Notes: a model not told the origin generated them from the sequence alone. 64,000 nt of DNA from an uncultured Muribaculum sp. (GCF_910583865.1 NZ_CAJTYX010000004.1:26027-90026), one strand, 5' to 3'. Positions 10,363-19,219 are shown, counted from the first letter of the stretch. Translations and numbers: made by a program.

Positions 10363-11601
10363 ATGAAAAATTTGAAATCGGCGTTTGTCGCCGCTTGTAT
10401 CCTTTGTGGTATGGATGCGTCAGCGCATGATGCGTCGGACGTAAACAATCCCCGCGCGTGGATGTCGCGTATCAGCGATAGTGTATATCTTCATCAGCTC
10501 TCAATCCCCGGTACGCACGATTCGGCTACCGGTAATGGTGCTGTATCTGATTTTTTGGACAGCTTCGCCCGTACCCAAGATCTTGACCTGGCCGCTCAGT
10601 TTGACGCCGGTGTGCGTGCATTCGATCTTCGTCCCTCGGTTTCCGACGGTGTGTTGAAGATATATCATGGAATTGTCGAGACCAAACTTACATTTGACGA
10701 GGCTCTTTCCATATTATGTGACAGGCTCGATGCGTATCCTACCGAATTTGTGGTTGTGACGATGCGCCACGAGGATGACCATGAGAGCAATGAGGAAAAG
10801 GGACAATGGGCCGGATTGATGAATGATGTGCTCGGCAAAGAGAAATATTCCGGACGCTTTGTCGATTTTGAAAACCGTTTGACTCTCGGCGACATGAGGG
10901 GCAAAATCCTGCTTTTGTCACGCGACAGCTATGCCTCGAAACCTATCGGGGGATACATTACTGGATGGTCGCACAGTGCGGCTTTCGAAGATCAGAAAAA
11001 CGGGCGCATCCAAGGCACGAGCTCGCGCAAGCAGGCACGTCTCTATATGCAGGATTTCTATCAGACCAAAGATGCGATTGATACAAAGCTTGCTTCGATT
11101 TCTACGTTGCTTGATTTTTCAATAACAATCAACACAATCACATCCGACATATGGGTGATAAACAGCACTTCCGGATATTCGGCGACATTTGCAAATTCCG
11201 ACGCATATCGTGTCAATGCCCAGTCGACAAATATCTCTGTTGTCGATTATCTCTCAGGTCCAATCCATGCCGGTCCGACGGGTGTGGTCTATATGGATTT
11301 TGCCGGTATCGATAAATCCGGTGTCCGAGAAGTGAACGGACGGCGTCTTGTCGATGCCTTGATTGAAAACAATTTCCGCTATACAATGCGTGGAAGCACC
11401 TCAGCAATTTATAATATCCATGACTCTGCTCACTACATGGTCAAAGTCGAGAATGGTCATGTTACAGCACATGGCAGGATTGACATTTATACCATCGACG
11501 GCAGGCTCTGTGCTTCAGGTGTAGGAAGAGTATCAGTCACCCGCCCAGGCATATATATAGTACGGACTTCGTCATCCGCCCGGAAGATAGTTGTCGAATG
11601 A
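10363..11601 (+). CDS. Exported phosphatidylinositol-specific phospholipase C X-domain protein
   Basis: A 412-residue secreted protein with a signal peptide (cleavage near DASA/HD). The PI-PLC X domain is clear: SIPGTHDSAT with H52 and D53, GVRAFDLRP with R90, and IYHGI with H102, matching the two catalytic histidines and the arginine of bacterial PI-PLC. The second half of the barrel contains LLLSRDSY and GVVYMDFAG. Bacterial PI-PLCs cleave phosphatidylinositol and GPI anchors without calcium. The last 60 residues (IDIYTIDGRLCASGVG...PGIYIVRTSS) look like a short Por-type C-terminal sorting tail. It is the last gene of the PUL, 38 bp after the GH31 gene, so a phosphoinositol-linked substrate is an attractive idea. 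Confidence 0.85.
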   Translation: MKNLKSAFVAACILCGMDASAHDASDVNNPRAWMSRISDSVYLHQLSIPGTHDSATGNGAVSDFLDSFARTQDLDLAAQFDAGVRAFDLRPSVSDGVLKIYHGIVETKLTFDEALSILCDRLDAYPTEFVVVTMRHEDDHESNEEKGQWAGLMNDVLGKEKYSGRFVDFENRLTLGDMRGKILLLSRDSYASKPIGGYITGWSHSAAFEDQKNGRIQGTSSRKQARLYMQDFYQTKDAIDTKLASISTLLDFSITINTITSDIWVINSTSGYSATFANSDAYRVNAQSTNISVVDYLSGPIHAGPTGVVYMDFAGIDKSGVREVNGRRLVDALIENNFRYTMRGSTSAIYNIHDSAHYMVKVENGHVTAHGRIDIYTIDGRLCASGVGRVSVTRPGIYIVRTSSSARKIVVE

Positions 11602-11619
11602 ATTTTTTATGAATTAAAT

Positions 11620-11654
11620 GGCGGAGAACGGGTCTTGTATGGCCATTCTCCGCC
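11620..11654. terminator. Hairpin between convergent PI-PLC and mutS2 genes
   Basis: A 9-bp stem GGCGGAGAA (11620-11628) with TTCTCCGCC (11646-11654), flanked by AT-rich DNA on both sides. It lies between the two convergent stops and probably ends both transcripts. The U-run is short. Confidence 0.5.
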
Positions 11655-11695
11655 GATGTTTTATGCGGCAGACTCTATGCTGCGGCTGTCACAGT

Positions 11696-14143
11696 TCAGC
11701 GAAATTCGACCACGGTGATTCCGGCACCTCCGAATTGCACATGCTCGTCGTGGTAGCTGCTTATGCCCGGTATGGTGTCGAGGTAATGACGTATATATTG
11801 CCGCAAAGCCCCGGTGCCTGTGCCGTGGAGTATTCGTACACGTTCGGCGTTGAACCGGATGGCATCGTCGATATAATATGTCACAGCCTGCACTGCCTCA
11901 TCGACGCGCATTCCTCTGACGTCGATCTCCTGCTTGAACTCGAGTTGGCGCTGACGCTGTGAGTCGGACACCGCTCCGACCAATGATGCGCCGGATCTTG
12001 CTCCCGAATCAGGGCGTGCGATTGTACGTTTAAGTCTGTCGACCGGAACTTCGGTCTGTAGCATGCCGAATGCCACAGTGGCTTTCCTGCCGTTTATGGC
12101 GAGCACTTTTCCTACCGTGCCTTGGCCATCAAGTCTTACATTGTCGTCGACTTTGACGGGTTCATTGTCTGACGGTGCTTTCGGTCTGTTCGCATCTTTG
12201 CGTCGTTTCGGAGCCTTCCTGAGTATGTTGTTCTCTTGCGCGCCGGCATTGAGAATACTTTCTTTTTCTTCCTGAAGCCTGCGCCGCGCTTCGAGCGTGC
12301 TCGCTTTCTCGGCTTGTGTGCGGCGTATCTCATGGATGGTCCTTTCGATCGCGGCGTTGCTGCCGTCGAGTATCTTGCGTGCTTCTTCTTTGGCTTCCGC
12401 AAGGATTTCACGCCGTTTTTCGCGCAACTGCTCGGCATCCTCCTCGTATTGGGCAAGACGGCTCTCGATCTTCTTTTCTTTCTGGCGTATGGACAGACGC
12501 TTGTTTTCCCAGTAACGCTTGTCGCGGGCTATGTCGAGGAGATATTTGTCGAGATTAATATAGTCGCTCCCCACGATTGCCTCCGCGTCGGCTATGATTG
12601 CTTCGGGAAGTCCGATCTTGCGTGCTATCTCCACTGCGAACGAACTCCCAGGGTTTCCTATCGACAGCTTGAACATAGGCTGCATGAGATGGCGGTCGTA
12701 GAGCATCGATCCGTTGACAAGTCCTTCCGTGTCCTCTGCGAAATGCTTCAGGTTCTGGTAATGGGTGGTGATCACTCCCCACATGTGGCGGTCGTTGAAC
12801 TGGCGCAGTACGGCCTGGGCTATGGCGCCGCCGATCTGCGGCTCCGTGCCTCCACCGAATTCGTCGATAAGCACCAGGGTGGCCGCTCCTCCATGCTGAA
12901 GGAAGTACTTCATGTTCCGGAGGTGGGAGCTATAGGTCGAAAGGTCGTCCTCCAGCGACTGGTCATCGCCTATATCTATGAATATGTCGGAAAATATCCC
13001 CATGTGGGAATTCTCATAGACCGGCGGGAGCAGTCCGCATTGCATCATGTATTGGACGATGCCTACAGTCTTTAGGCACACCGACTTGCCTCCCGCATTA
13101 GGACCGGAAATTATAAGTATGCGTTGTTGGGGGGTTAGCGTTATGTCAAGCGGTACGATCTCTTTACCTTGGCGTCGTAAAGACATAAGAAGGACGGGAT
13201 GTGAGGCATGGTACCATTCCATTTCCGGTTGTCTCGAAAGCGAAGGCATATGTGCGTCGATGTCGCGTGAAAGCAGTGCTTTGGCTCTGATGAAGTCGAG
13301 TTGGCCTACTATGTCAAGCGATTCGATTATCTGTGGTATTTCGGGACGAATCTCATCGGTGAGAACTGTAAGTATGCGGGCTATCTCCCGACGTTCCTCC
13401 ATCTGGAGTTCACGCACACGGTTGTTCGCCTCGACGATTTCCGCAGGTTCGATATATACGGTCTTGCCGGATGCCGACTCGTCGTGGACTATGCCGGATA
13501 TGCGGCGTTTGTGCATTGGGGACACCGGGATTACAAGACGCCCGTCGCGCATCGATGGTGTCACGTCACTTTCGATATATCCCGATTCGACGGCGCGGGC
13601 CATCACCCGCCGCATCATCGACGCTATTGCGCCGGAGGTGGAAGCGAGCTGGCTGCGTATTTCGCGCAGTTCGGGAGAAGCGTTGTCGCGTACGTTGCCG
13701 AAGCGGTCGATGATACGGTCGATGGCCTTTACTGTTGCTGGAAACGATGCGAGTTTTATTCCTGTTTCGTCAAGATATGGGTAGTCGGAGCTTCCATCCT
13801 CATGGCGATGATGCATGAAAAAATCAGAGAGTTCGGACATTACGGCAAGTGAGGCCCGCACATCGAGCAGGTCGGGGGCTGTGATGAAAGTTCCCGGAAC
13901 GCGGGCATGGTTCATGACTCCGCTCACGTCATGAACCTCACCCAATGGGAAGTCCTCGTCGCCTTGCAATATGTCAAGCATTTCGGCTGTGGAACTCAGT
14001 TGCGACAGAACTGTGTCATAATCGGTACGGAATTCCATGTCGGAGACATGGCGACGGCCGAGCGGTGATGTGCATCGTTCGTCGACCCATTCGCGTAGGG
14101 TAGTGAATCCTATCTTGTTTTCGAAAGTATCAGGGTATGTCAT
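11696..14143 (-). CDS. mutS2: MutS2 family ATPase with C-terminal Smr nuclease domain
   Basis: MutS2 is a DNA-binding ATPase that suppresses homologous recombination or, in some bacteria, rescues collided ribosomes. The protein has about 815 residues. It shows the MutS core with Walker A (SGPNAGGKS), a Walker B region (LVLIDEFGGGTEP), the helical EARKIL/RRLQEE coiled coil, and a C-terminal Smr domain with the EIDVRGMRVDEAV and LRILHGTGTGALRQYI-type motifs (RILHGTGTGALR seen). A start at 14164 is possible, but the -7 box TAATTTTG at 14153-14160 lies inside that extension, so the ATG at 14143 (MTYPDTFENKIG) is preferred. Confidence 0.94.
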   Translation of the reverse strand: MTYPDTFENKIGFTTLREWVDERCTSPLGRRHVSDMEFRTDYDTVLSQLSSTAEMLDILQGDEDFPLGEVHDVSGVMNHARVPGTFITAPDLLDVRASLAVMSELSDFFMHHRHEDGSSDYPYLDETGIKLASFPATVKAIDRIIDRFGNVRDNASPELREIRSQLASTSGAIASMMRRVMARAVESGYIESDVTPSMRDGRLVIPVSPMHKRRISGIVHDESASGKTVYIEPAEIVEANNRVRELQMEERREIARILTVLTDEIRPEIPQIIESLDIVGQLDFIRAKALLSRDIDAHMPSLSRQPEMEWYHASHPVLLMSLRRQGKEIVPLDITLTPQQRILIISGPNAGGKSVCLKTVGIVQYMMQCGLLPPVYENSHMGIFSDIFIDIGDDQSLEDDLSTYSSHLRNMKYFLQHGGAATLVLIDEFGGGTEPQIGGAIAQAVLRQFNDRHMWGVITTHYQNLKHFAEDTEGLVNGSMLYDRHLMQPMFKLSIGNPGSSFAVEIARKIGLPEAIIADAEAIVGSDYINLDKYLLDIARDKRYWENKRLSIRQKEKKIESRLAQYEEDAEQLREKRREILAEAKEEARKILDGSNAAIERTIHEIRRTQAEKASTLEARRRLQEEKESILNAGAQENNILRKAPKRRKDANRPKAPSDNEPVKVDDNVRLDGQGTVGKVLAINGRKATVAFGMLQTEVPVDRLKRTIARPDSGARSGASLVGAVSDSQRQRQLEFKQEIDVRGMRVDEAVQAVTYYIDDAIRFNAERVRILHGTGTGALRQYIRHYLDTIPGISSYHDEHVQFGGAGITVVEFR

Positions 14144-14152
14144 AATCTGCTG

Positions 14153-14160
14153 CAAAATTA
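14153..14160 (-). promoter_or_regulatory. -7 box of mutS2
   Basis: TAATTTTG on the minus strand matches the Bacteroidota -7 consensus TAnnTTTG. It lies about 10 nt before the preferred start, so the mRNA would have a very short leader. No clear -33 box is seen at the right spacing. Confidence 0.45.
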
Positions 14161-14234
14161 GCAAGAATTTACAAAACCAGCCGTCATTTGCATTTTTTAG
14201 GGAAAGTTACGGCATGTGAATGTGGCGGAATACT

Positions 14235-14242
14235 TATTTTTG
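14235..14242 (+). promoter_or_regulatory. -7 box of the NlpC/P60 gene
   Basis: TATTTTTG matches TAnnTTTG and precedes the lipoprotein start by about 40 nt. It is divergent from the mutS2 -7 box. Confidence 0.45.
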
Positions 14243-14283
14243 TATTGAATAGTTCATAGCCGATCATACTGATGCTTGCCGAT

Positions 14284-14997
14284 ATGAAATCTGTCCGCTC
14301 ACTTATATATATATGTATGGCTTTCGTATTGCTATCGCTTGCGGGATGCCGTTCGTCGCGCAAGGGTGTGCGTGCCTCCGGCCATGCCGCTACTTCCACC
14401 GTGGGCGGTTTTGACCGCAGCCGTCCCGACACCCACGATATGCATGGAGAGCAAAAGAAACTTGTCGATGAAGCCCTTACATGGCTCGGTACTCCGTACC
14501 GCTACGGAGGACAGGATTATAACGGCACTGACTGTTCGGGGCTGACGATGGAAGTGTACCGAAAGGCTCTCGGCATAAAAATACCTCGTTCATCACGTGA
14601 GCAGCAACAATATTGTGAGTCAATTGCTAAAGGCGCTCTTATGATAGGTGATCTTGTGTTTTTCAGTACCGGCAGGGATAAAAACCGAGTTTCGCACGTG
14701 GGGTTGTATGTGGGCGATGGCAAGATTGTGCATGCCTCCGGAAGCAAGGGTGTGATAATAAGCAATATAGGCGAAAGATACTATGCCAGCAATTATCATT
14801 CGTCGGGGCATGTGGCTCGCTCTTCCGATAAGCACCGGAAAAAAAGAAATACCCCTGCTCCGGCAGCGGTGCCACAACCGGATATCAAACCTTCGCAACC
14901 GGCTCCACCGCCTCTTGAGACAGATCCGCTCCGTTTCAACATGAATCGCGAGGTGGAGGCACGTATCGATTCAATATATTCAGCTTTCCTCGATTGA
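14284..14997 (+). CDS. NlpC/P60 family cell-wall peptidase lipoprotein
   Basis: A cysteine peptidase lipoprotein that hydrolyses peptide bonds in peptidoglycan stems (typically gamma-D-Glu-diaminopimelate). From the ATG at 14284 the signal peptide MKSVRSLIYICMAFVLLSLAGC ends in a lipobox LAGC. An ATG at 14272 (MLAD) is also possible. The NlpC/P60 domain occupies about residues 50-170: the TWLGTPYRYGG opening, the catalytic Cys in GTDCSGL (about C84), the catalytic His in RVSHVGLY, and the third residue in KIVHAS. A Pro-rich linker (APAAVPQPDIKPSQPAPPP) and a short helix end the protein. It stands alone between divergent mutS2 and convergent gdhA. Confidence 0.92.
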   Translation: MKSVRSLIYICMAFVLLSLAGCRSSRKGVRASGHAATSTVGGFDRSRPDTHDMHGEQKKLVDEALTWLGTPYRYGGQDYNGTDCSGLTMEVYRKALGIKIPRSSREQQQYCESIAKGALMIGDLVFFSTGRDKNRVSHVGLYVGDGKIVHASGSKGVIISNIGERYYASNYHSSGHVARSSDKHRKKRNTPAPAAVPQPDIKPSQPAPPPLETDPLRFNMNREVEARIDSIYSAFLD

Positions 14998-15048
14998 ATC
15001 CTGATGGGGGTAACGAGGTCATGAATGACAGCACCTTTCCGTCCGGAC

Positions 15049-15093
15049 ATAAAAAGGGCGGTATGTCGAATTTTGACATACCGCCCTTCTTGT
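15049..15093. terminator. Bidirectional terminator between the NlpC/P60 gene and gdhA
   Basis: A perfect 14-bp stem, AAGGGCGGTATGTC (15054-15067) with GACATACCGCCCTT (15075-15088), and a 7-nt loop. On the minus strand the stem is followed by a T-run (the AAAAA at 15051-15055 of the + strand); on the + strand by TTCTTGTTG. Confidence 0.75.
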
Positions 15094-15133
15094 TGTCAGT
15101 GGCCGGTTCCGATGTGTATCGGTAGAGGCTTTG

Positions 15134-16471
15134 TTATATTATGCCTTGTCCCATCATTGCGTGGGCTACCTTCATGAATCCGGCTATGTTGGCTCCCTTC
15201 ATGTAGTTGATATAGCCATCGGGTTGTGTGCCATACTTGACGCACTGCTCGTGGATGTTGTCCATGATGTAGTGTAGCTTTTCGTCGACTTCTGCGGCAC
15301 TCCATTGGAGGTGCATGGCATTCTGGCTCATTTCAAGACCGGATGTGGCTACACCTCCGGCGTTGACAGCCTTGCCGGGCGCATAGATGGTATGCGTCTC
15401 GATGAAATGGTCGATGGCTTCGGGGGTACATCCCATGTTGCTGACCTCGGCCACCATTTCCACGCCGTTGTCAACGAGCATGCGCGCGTCGTCGCCGTCA
15501 AGTTCGTTCTGTGTGGCGCAGGGTAGGGCGATGTCGACTTTCTGCTCCCAAGGTTTGCGTCCGGGGAAGAATTTGGCTTCCGGGAATTTCTCTACGTATG
15601 GCTCTACAATGTCGTTGCCGGAGGCGCGGAGTTCAAGCATGTACTGGATCTTGTCTCCTGAAATGCCCTCCGGATCGTAGACATAGCCGTCCGGTCCTGA
15701 AATGGTGACTACTTTGGCTCCAAGCTCACTTGCCTTCAAGGCTGCTCCCCATGCCACATTGCCGAATCCGGAGATGGCGACTGTCTTTCCTTTGATAGTC
15801 TGATTGCGGAGGGCAAGCATGTTGTTGACGAAATAGATGGCGCCGAAGCCGGTGGCTTCCGGGCGTATGCGTGATCCGCCGAAGTCGAGACCCTTGCCGG
15901 TGAATGTGCCGTTGTGCTCCTCGACAAGTTTCTTGTACATGCCGTACATGTATCCGACCTCACGGCCGCCTACGCCGATATCGCCTGCGGGGACGTCGCG
16001 GTCGGGACCCACGTTTTTCCAGAGACCGAGCATGAAGGCCTGGCAGAAACGCATGATCTCGCGGTCGCTTTTGCCTCGTGGCGAGAAGTCGGAACCGCCC
16101 TTCGCACCTCCCATCGGAAGCGTGGTGAGAGCGTTCTTGAATGTCTGCTCGAAGCCGAGGAATTTAAGGATGGAAAGCGTGACTGATGCATGGAAACGTA
16201 TTCCTCCCTTGTACGGGCCAATGGCGTTGTTGAACTGTACGCGGTATCCGATGTTGGTCTGAACTTCTCCTTTGTCGTCAATCCATGTGACACGGAAAGT
16301 GACTATGCGGTCAGGTTCGACCATGCGCTCTATTATTTTGGCTTTTTCGAATTCAGGATGCTGGTTGTAGACGTCGGCAACGCTGAGAAGCACTTCGCGG
16401 ACTGCCTGGAGATACTCTTTCTCACCCGGGTGCTTGGCCTCGAGGGAACTGATGATATTGTTGATGTCCAT
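15134..16471 (-). CDS. gdhA: NADP-type glutamate dehydrogenase
   Basis: Catalyses reductive amination of 2-oxoglutarate with ammonia, the main ammonium assimilation step in many gut Bacteroidales. The 445-residue length is that of the hexameric bacterial enzymes. Seen motifs: GPYKGGIRFH, the catalytic-lysine segment TTLPMGGAKGGSDF (about residues 118-131), PAGDIGVGGREVGYM, the nucleotide-binding ISGFGNVAWGAA, and MGCTPEAIDHF. The terminal ATG at 16469-16471 gives the canonical start. It is monocistronic, with a strong bidirectional terminator downstream. Confidence 0.96.
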   Translation of the reverse strand: MDINNIISSLEAKHPGEKEYLQAVREVLLSVADVYNQHPEFEKAKIIERMVEPDRIVTFRVTWIDDKGEVQTNIGYRVQFNNAIGPYKGGIRFHASVTLSILKFLGFEQTFKNALTTLPMGGAKGGSDFSPRGKSDREIMRFCQAFMLGLWKNVGPDRDVPAGDIGVGGREVGYMYGMYKKLVEEHNGTFTGKGLDFGGSRIRPEATGFGAIYFVNNMLALRNQTIKGKTVAISGFGNVAWGAALKASELGAKVVTISGPDGYVYDPEGISGDKIQYMLELRASGNDIVEPYVEKFPEAKFFPGRKPWEQKVDIALPCATQNELDGDDARMLVDNGVEMVAEVSNMGCTPEAIDHFIETHTIYAPGKAVNAGGVATSGLEMSQNAMHLQWSAAEVDEKLHYIMDNIHEQCVKYGTQPDGYINYMKGANIAGFMKVAHAMMGQGII

Positions 16472-16523
16472 ATCAAAAATTGTTTTGATTGAAAAACTTG
16501 AATGCTGGGTTATTTAGAGTCTC

Positions 16524-16549
16524 GTGTCGTTATGCGACACACAAAAATA
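16524..16549 (-). promoter_or_regulatory. gdhA promoter -7 box with palindrome at the start site
   Basis: The minus strand has TATTTTTG (16542-16549). Directly downstream is a 6-bp inverted repeat, GTGTCG (16524-16529) and CGACAC (16535-16540), at the predicted transcription start. It may be an operator or the first hairpin of the leader. No good -33 box is seen. Confidence 0.4.
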
Positions 16550-16746
16550 ACATTTAATTCTGACATTTAGCTATGGAACAGGCATTAATTTTTTATGTTT
16601 TAGGACATGAAATAGCCGGGACTACGCTTGTCGGGGACGTTTGGATTGCAAAATGCTTATTGCTTCCGAGCATAATGTTGCATATTCGTCGGAAGTTGAT
16701 TAATTTTGTTCTGATAATAATTTTCTTAACGAGACTGTTAATTGAT

Positions 16747-17172
16747 ATGGTAATACAACGTTGGCAGAGCGTGCTCCTTTTCCTGGGAGTTTTGGCCATG
16801 GGACTTTTTGCATTTCTCGGTACTGCATGTATCGGCGTGAGCGACGGATTTGTGTGTTGGCATTCGATTGATTGCATACCGCTGTTTGTGCTTAACTGTG
16901 TCACCGCTATTGTGGCTTTTATCGATATTTTCCTCTACAATAATCTGCGCGCACAGAAGCGTGTGGCTATGGTCGTAGCTTTAATGTCGCTCTTGTCGCT
17001 GGCTCTTACTGTGGCTGCCGTGCTGTCGCTTGACCAGGTGTCCGACAACGATTCGGTGGCTTGGCGCTGGACGATAGGGTTGCCTGTAGCTGCCGTCGTG
17101 TTTTTCATCTGGGCTCGTGCACGTATGTGTGCCGACGAGCGCTTGCTTAAAAGCTACGACCGTATCCGATAG
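16747..17172 (+). CDS. DUF4293 family four-helix membrane protein
   Basis: A 141-residue integral membrane protein of unknown function, typical of Bacteroidota. The ATG at 16747 gives the family start MVIQRWQSVLLFLG (most members begin MIQRIQ); the longer reading from 16573 is not supported. Four hydrophobic segments are visible at about residues 8-28, 42-62, 73-93 and 106-124. The C-terminus is short and charged (DERLLKSYDRIR). It converges on the GNAT gene with a 7-bp gap. No function is assigned. Confidence 0.82.
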   Translation: MVIQRWQSVLLFLGVLAMGLFAFLGTACIGVSDGFVCWHSIDCIPLFVLNCVTAIVAFIDIFLYNNLRAQKRVAMVVALMSLLSLALTVAAVLSLDQVSDNDSVAWRWTIGLPVAAVVFFIWARARMCADERLLKSYDRIR

Positions 17173-17179
17173 CTGCAGT

Positions 17180-18238
17180 TTAGTCGAGCATCAACGATAT
17201 GAAAGGGCGAGTCGCGGGGAATCCGAGCAGGCGAGCCGTCACGTCATTGCCGAATACTATCGAGGCGAGCACTTCTATGTCGATGTCATAGTCCAAAGTG
17301 CCTCTGAAGCCATCGTTGATCAGCACAGAGCCTCTTTCTATAATATAGGTATGGTTGTTGGGTGTGATGACGCTGTCATGCACCTTTATCGCGGCTTTGA
17401 GGCCGGGATATGGTTCGGCGAGCAGCCGTAGCAGGCGATAGGCATCAATGATACGCAAGCTTCCGCGCGGTGAGTCTATCCCGGCGGGTGCGTCGAAATA
17501 ACCGTAGACCTCAATAGGGATGTTCCCATAGATTTCCCTTACGGCGGCGAGCGTCCCGAGGCGAGCGTCTGCATCACGGGCAAGCAGGTCTGTCACACGT
17601 ACGCTATCCTCATCAGTGGGAACCGTAAAGGCGATAGCACATCCATTGCCATAGGCATCTGCAAGGAAAATCGGAATACCGCCGTCGACAGAGTTGTCCG
17701 CGATTATCTGATGCCACTGTGTGCGGTCGTGCTGTATGCAGCATGGGCGTTCCATCATCAGATTATTGAAAAGGGTGTAGGCTTCGTCGGTGTCGATGTC
17801 CGCTCTTTGTATATACTCTTTCGCCGGATAGAAAACATGGGCGGAGGAATAACGCTCAAGATTGATATAGAAGGCCGGGGAGAAGCCTGAATTTTGGTAA
17901 AACCGGAACAATGCTTCGTCGGCCGGAATAAGGGCGCATATTACGTCGCCGCGTTTATGGCTTTGATGGAGCGTGTCGCCAAGGAGTCCGGTCATATAAC
18001 CTTTCTTCCGGTATTGTGGAAGAGTGGCGGCTCCGCAGATATAGCCGGTCGGGATGATGGATCCATGGAAATCCATGGCATATTGCTGAAGCATAAGGGC
18101 GCTTACGATCTGTCCTTCATGCGACAGAGTCACTGCATCTTCGTCGCGATAGGCCTCGGAGAAAAACATCTCGATCCATTGGGGAGTATCGTCAAAGCAT
18201 TCAGCCCATATTTTCTTTACGCAATCTTTGGTATTCAT
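17180..18238 (-). CDS. GNAT-family N-acetyltransferase (Eis-like, two-domain)
   Basis: A 352-residue acetyl-CoA-dependent acyltransferase. The N-terminal GNAT domain includes the acetyl-CoA loop region ICGAATLPQYRKKGYMTGLL (Q/RxxGxG/A-type, here QYRKKGY) and the segment ALIPADEALFRFYQNSGF. The C-terminal half resembles the SCP2-like domain of Eis-type proteins. The acceptor substrate is unknown. The longer reading begins with TTG at 18244; the ATG at 18238 (MNTKD) is preferred. Six nt upstream of it sits an 11-bp perfect hairpin (18244-18269). It is preceded on the same strand by the GSCFA gene. Confidence 0.8.
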   Translation of the reverse strand: MNTKDCVKKIWAECFDDTPQWIEMFFSEAYRDEDAVTLSHEGQIVSALMLQQYAMDFHGSIIPTGYICGAATLPQYRKKGYMTGLLGDTLHQSHKRGDVICALIPADEALFRFYQNSGFSPAFYINLERYSSAHVFYPAKEYIQRADIDTDEAYTLFNNLMMERPCCIQHDRTQWHQIIADNSVDGGIPIFLADAYGNGCAIAFTVPTDEDSVRVTDLLARDADARLGTLAAVREIYGNIPIEVYGYFDAPAGIDSPRGSLRIIDAYRLLRLLAEPYPGLKAAIKVHDSVITPNNHTYIIERGSVLINDGFRGTLDYDIDIEVLASIVFGNDVTARLLGFPATRPFISLMLD

Positions 18239-18243
18239 CGGCA

Positions 18244-18269
18244 AACGGTGTTTTCTCTAAAACACCGTT
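18244..18269 (-). other. Perfect hairpin directly upstream of the GNAT start codon
   Basis: AACGGTGTTTT (18244-18254) pairs with AAAACACCGTT (18259-18269) around a 4-nt loop, between the GSCFA stop and the GNAT ATG at 18238. No U-run follows. It could be a processing site, a weak terminator or a translational control element. Confidence 0.55.
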
Positions 18270-18308
18270 GACAGGCACCCGGTTTGCCGTTTCTTGTTAA
18301 ACAACCTC

Positions 18309-19199
18309 TTATTTATTCTCTGAAGTGTCATGAAGGGGGCGATGGGCTTCACGGCGAGCCTGACGTTCGGAGCGCAACGCTTTCATCACCGTGTCGGATG
18401 TCATGAACGACTGGCAGAATATATCGTATATGTAACCTACGGCTACCGGTGACGGATGGAGCATGTCGGCGGCATAGAAGCGGTAGTCGCGAAGATCGTC
18501 CATCATTATCTCATATGCCGGGAAATAGAGCGACGTGTCCTTGAATTCCGCAGTCAGCTGGTCGATGGCAAGGAGCAATGTGGATTTGCTCACCTGGTTG
18601 CCATGCGCTCCGTCGGCAAGATGACGTATGGGGCTTACGGTGAACACGGTTTTCAATTCGGGATAGCGTGCTTGTAGTTCGCGCAGCATTTTTTTCCAGA
18701 GCCCGTAGACTTTCTGTACATTCAGCATTTCACGCTGGAAAAGTGAGGCGGGTTTCTTATGGCAGTTTGCGACTACGCGCCCCTCTTCGGTGAGGCGGAA
18801 TATCCAGGATGTGCCGAAGGTCACGAAAAGTGTCGAGGCTTGAGCCAGTATTGACGATGCTTCTGCCTGTGCCTGGTTTATGTGTTCGACTACCGCGTCT
18901 GGATCGGTGCCGGAAAACCTGGAATGGTGATTCCAGCTGTGCCACAATCCCTCATGTTGAAATAGGTCGTCGCGGGTATAGGGACGCTCATAGAGTATGT
19001 CAAGAAGCGAGGATGCTATGCTTGCCGGGTTGTATAGCGTGCCGCATGGATTCACGCTTGCCCGGAAACCGCCCCGCAACAGGCATGCGCCTATGTTGTC
19101 GGTAAAACATGAGCCGAGCAGCATTACCGGCTTTTCGTGGGTGACCAATCCCTGGCAGTCCTTCAGGGGTTGGACTATTGTGCGGAATTCTGATGTCAT
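18309..19199 (-). CDS. GSCFA domain protein
   Basis: A 296-residue protein of the GSCFA family, related to SGNH/GDSL-like hydrolases. The name-giving motif GSCFTDNIG occurs at about residues 29-37 after VMLLGS, followed by NPCGTLYNPAS and FVTFGTSWIFR, and the C-terminal DDLRDYRFYAADMLHPS carries the Asp-x-x-His dyad expected of the fold. The substrate is not established. The ATG at 19199 (MTSEFRT) is preferred because the promoter at 19222-19254 lies inside the longer reading. The gene starts downstream of a tandemly repeated promoter cassette. Confidence 0.88.
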   Translation of the reverse strand: MTSEFRTIVQPLKDCQGLVTHEKPVMLLGSCFTDNIGACLLRGGFRASVNPCGTLYNPASIASSLLDILYERPYTRDDLFQHEGLWHSWNHHSRFSGTDPDAVVEHINQAQAEASSILAQASTLFVTFGTSWIFRLTEEGRVVANCHKKPASLFQREMLNVQKVYGLWKKMLRELQARYPELKTVFTVSPIRHLADGAHGNQVSKSTLLLAIDQLTAEFKDTSLYFPAYEIMMDDLRDYRFYAADMLHPSPVAVGYIYDIFCQSFMTSDTVMKALRSERQARREAHRPLHDTSENK

Positions 19200-19219
19200 G
19201 TAGCTATAACAATTATGAA

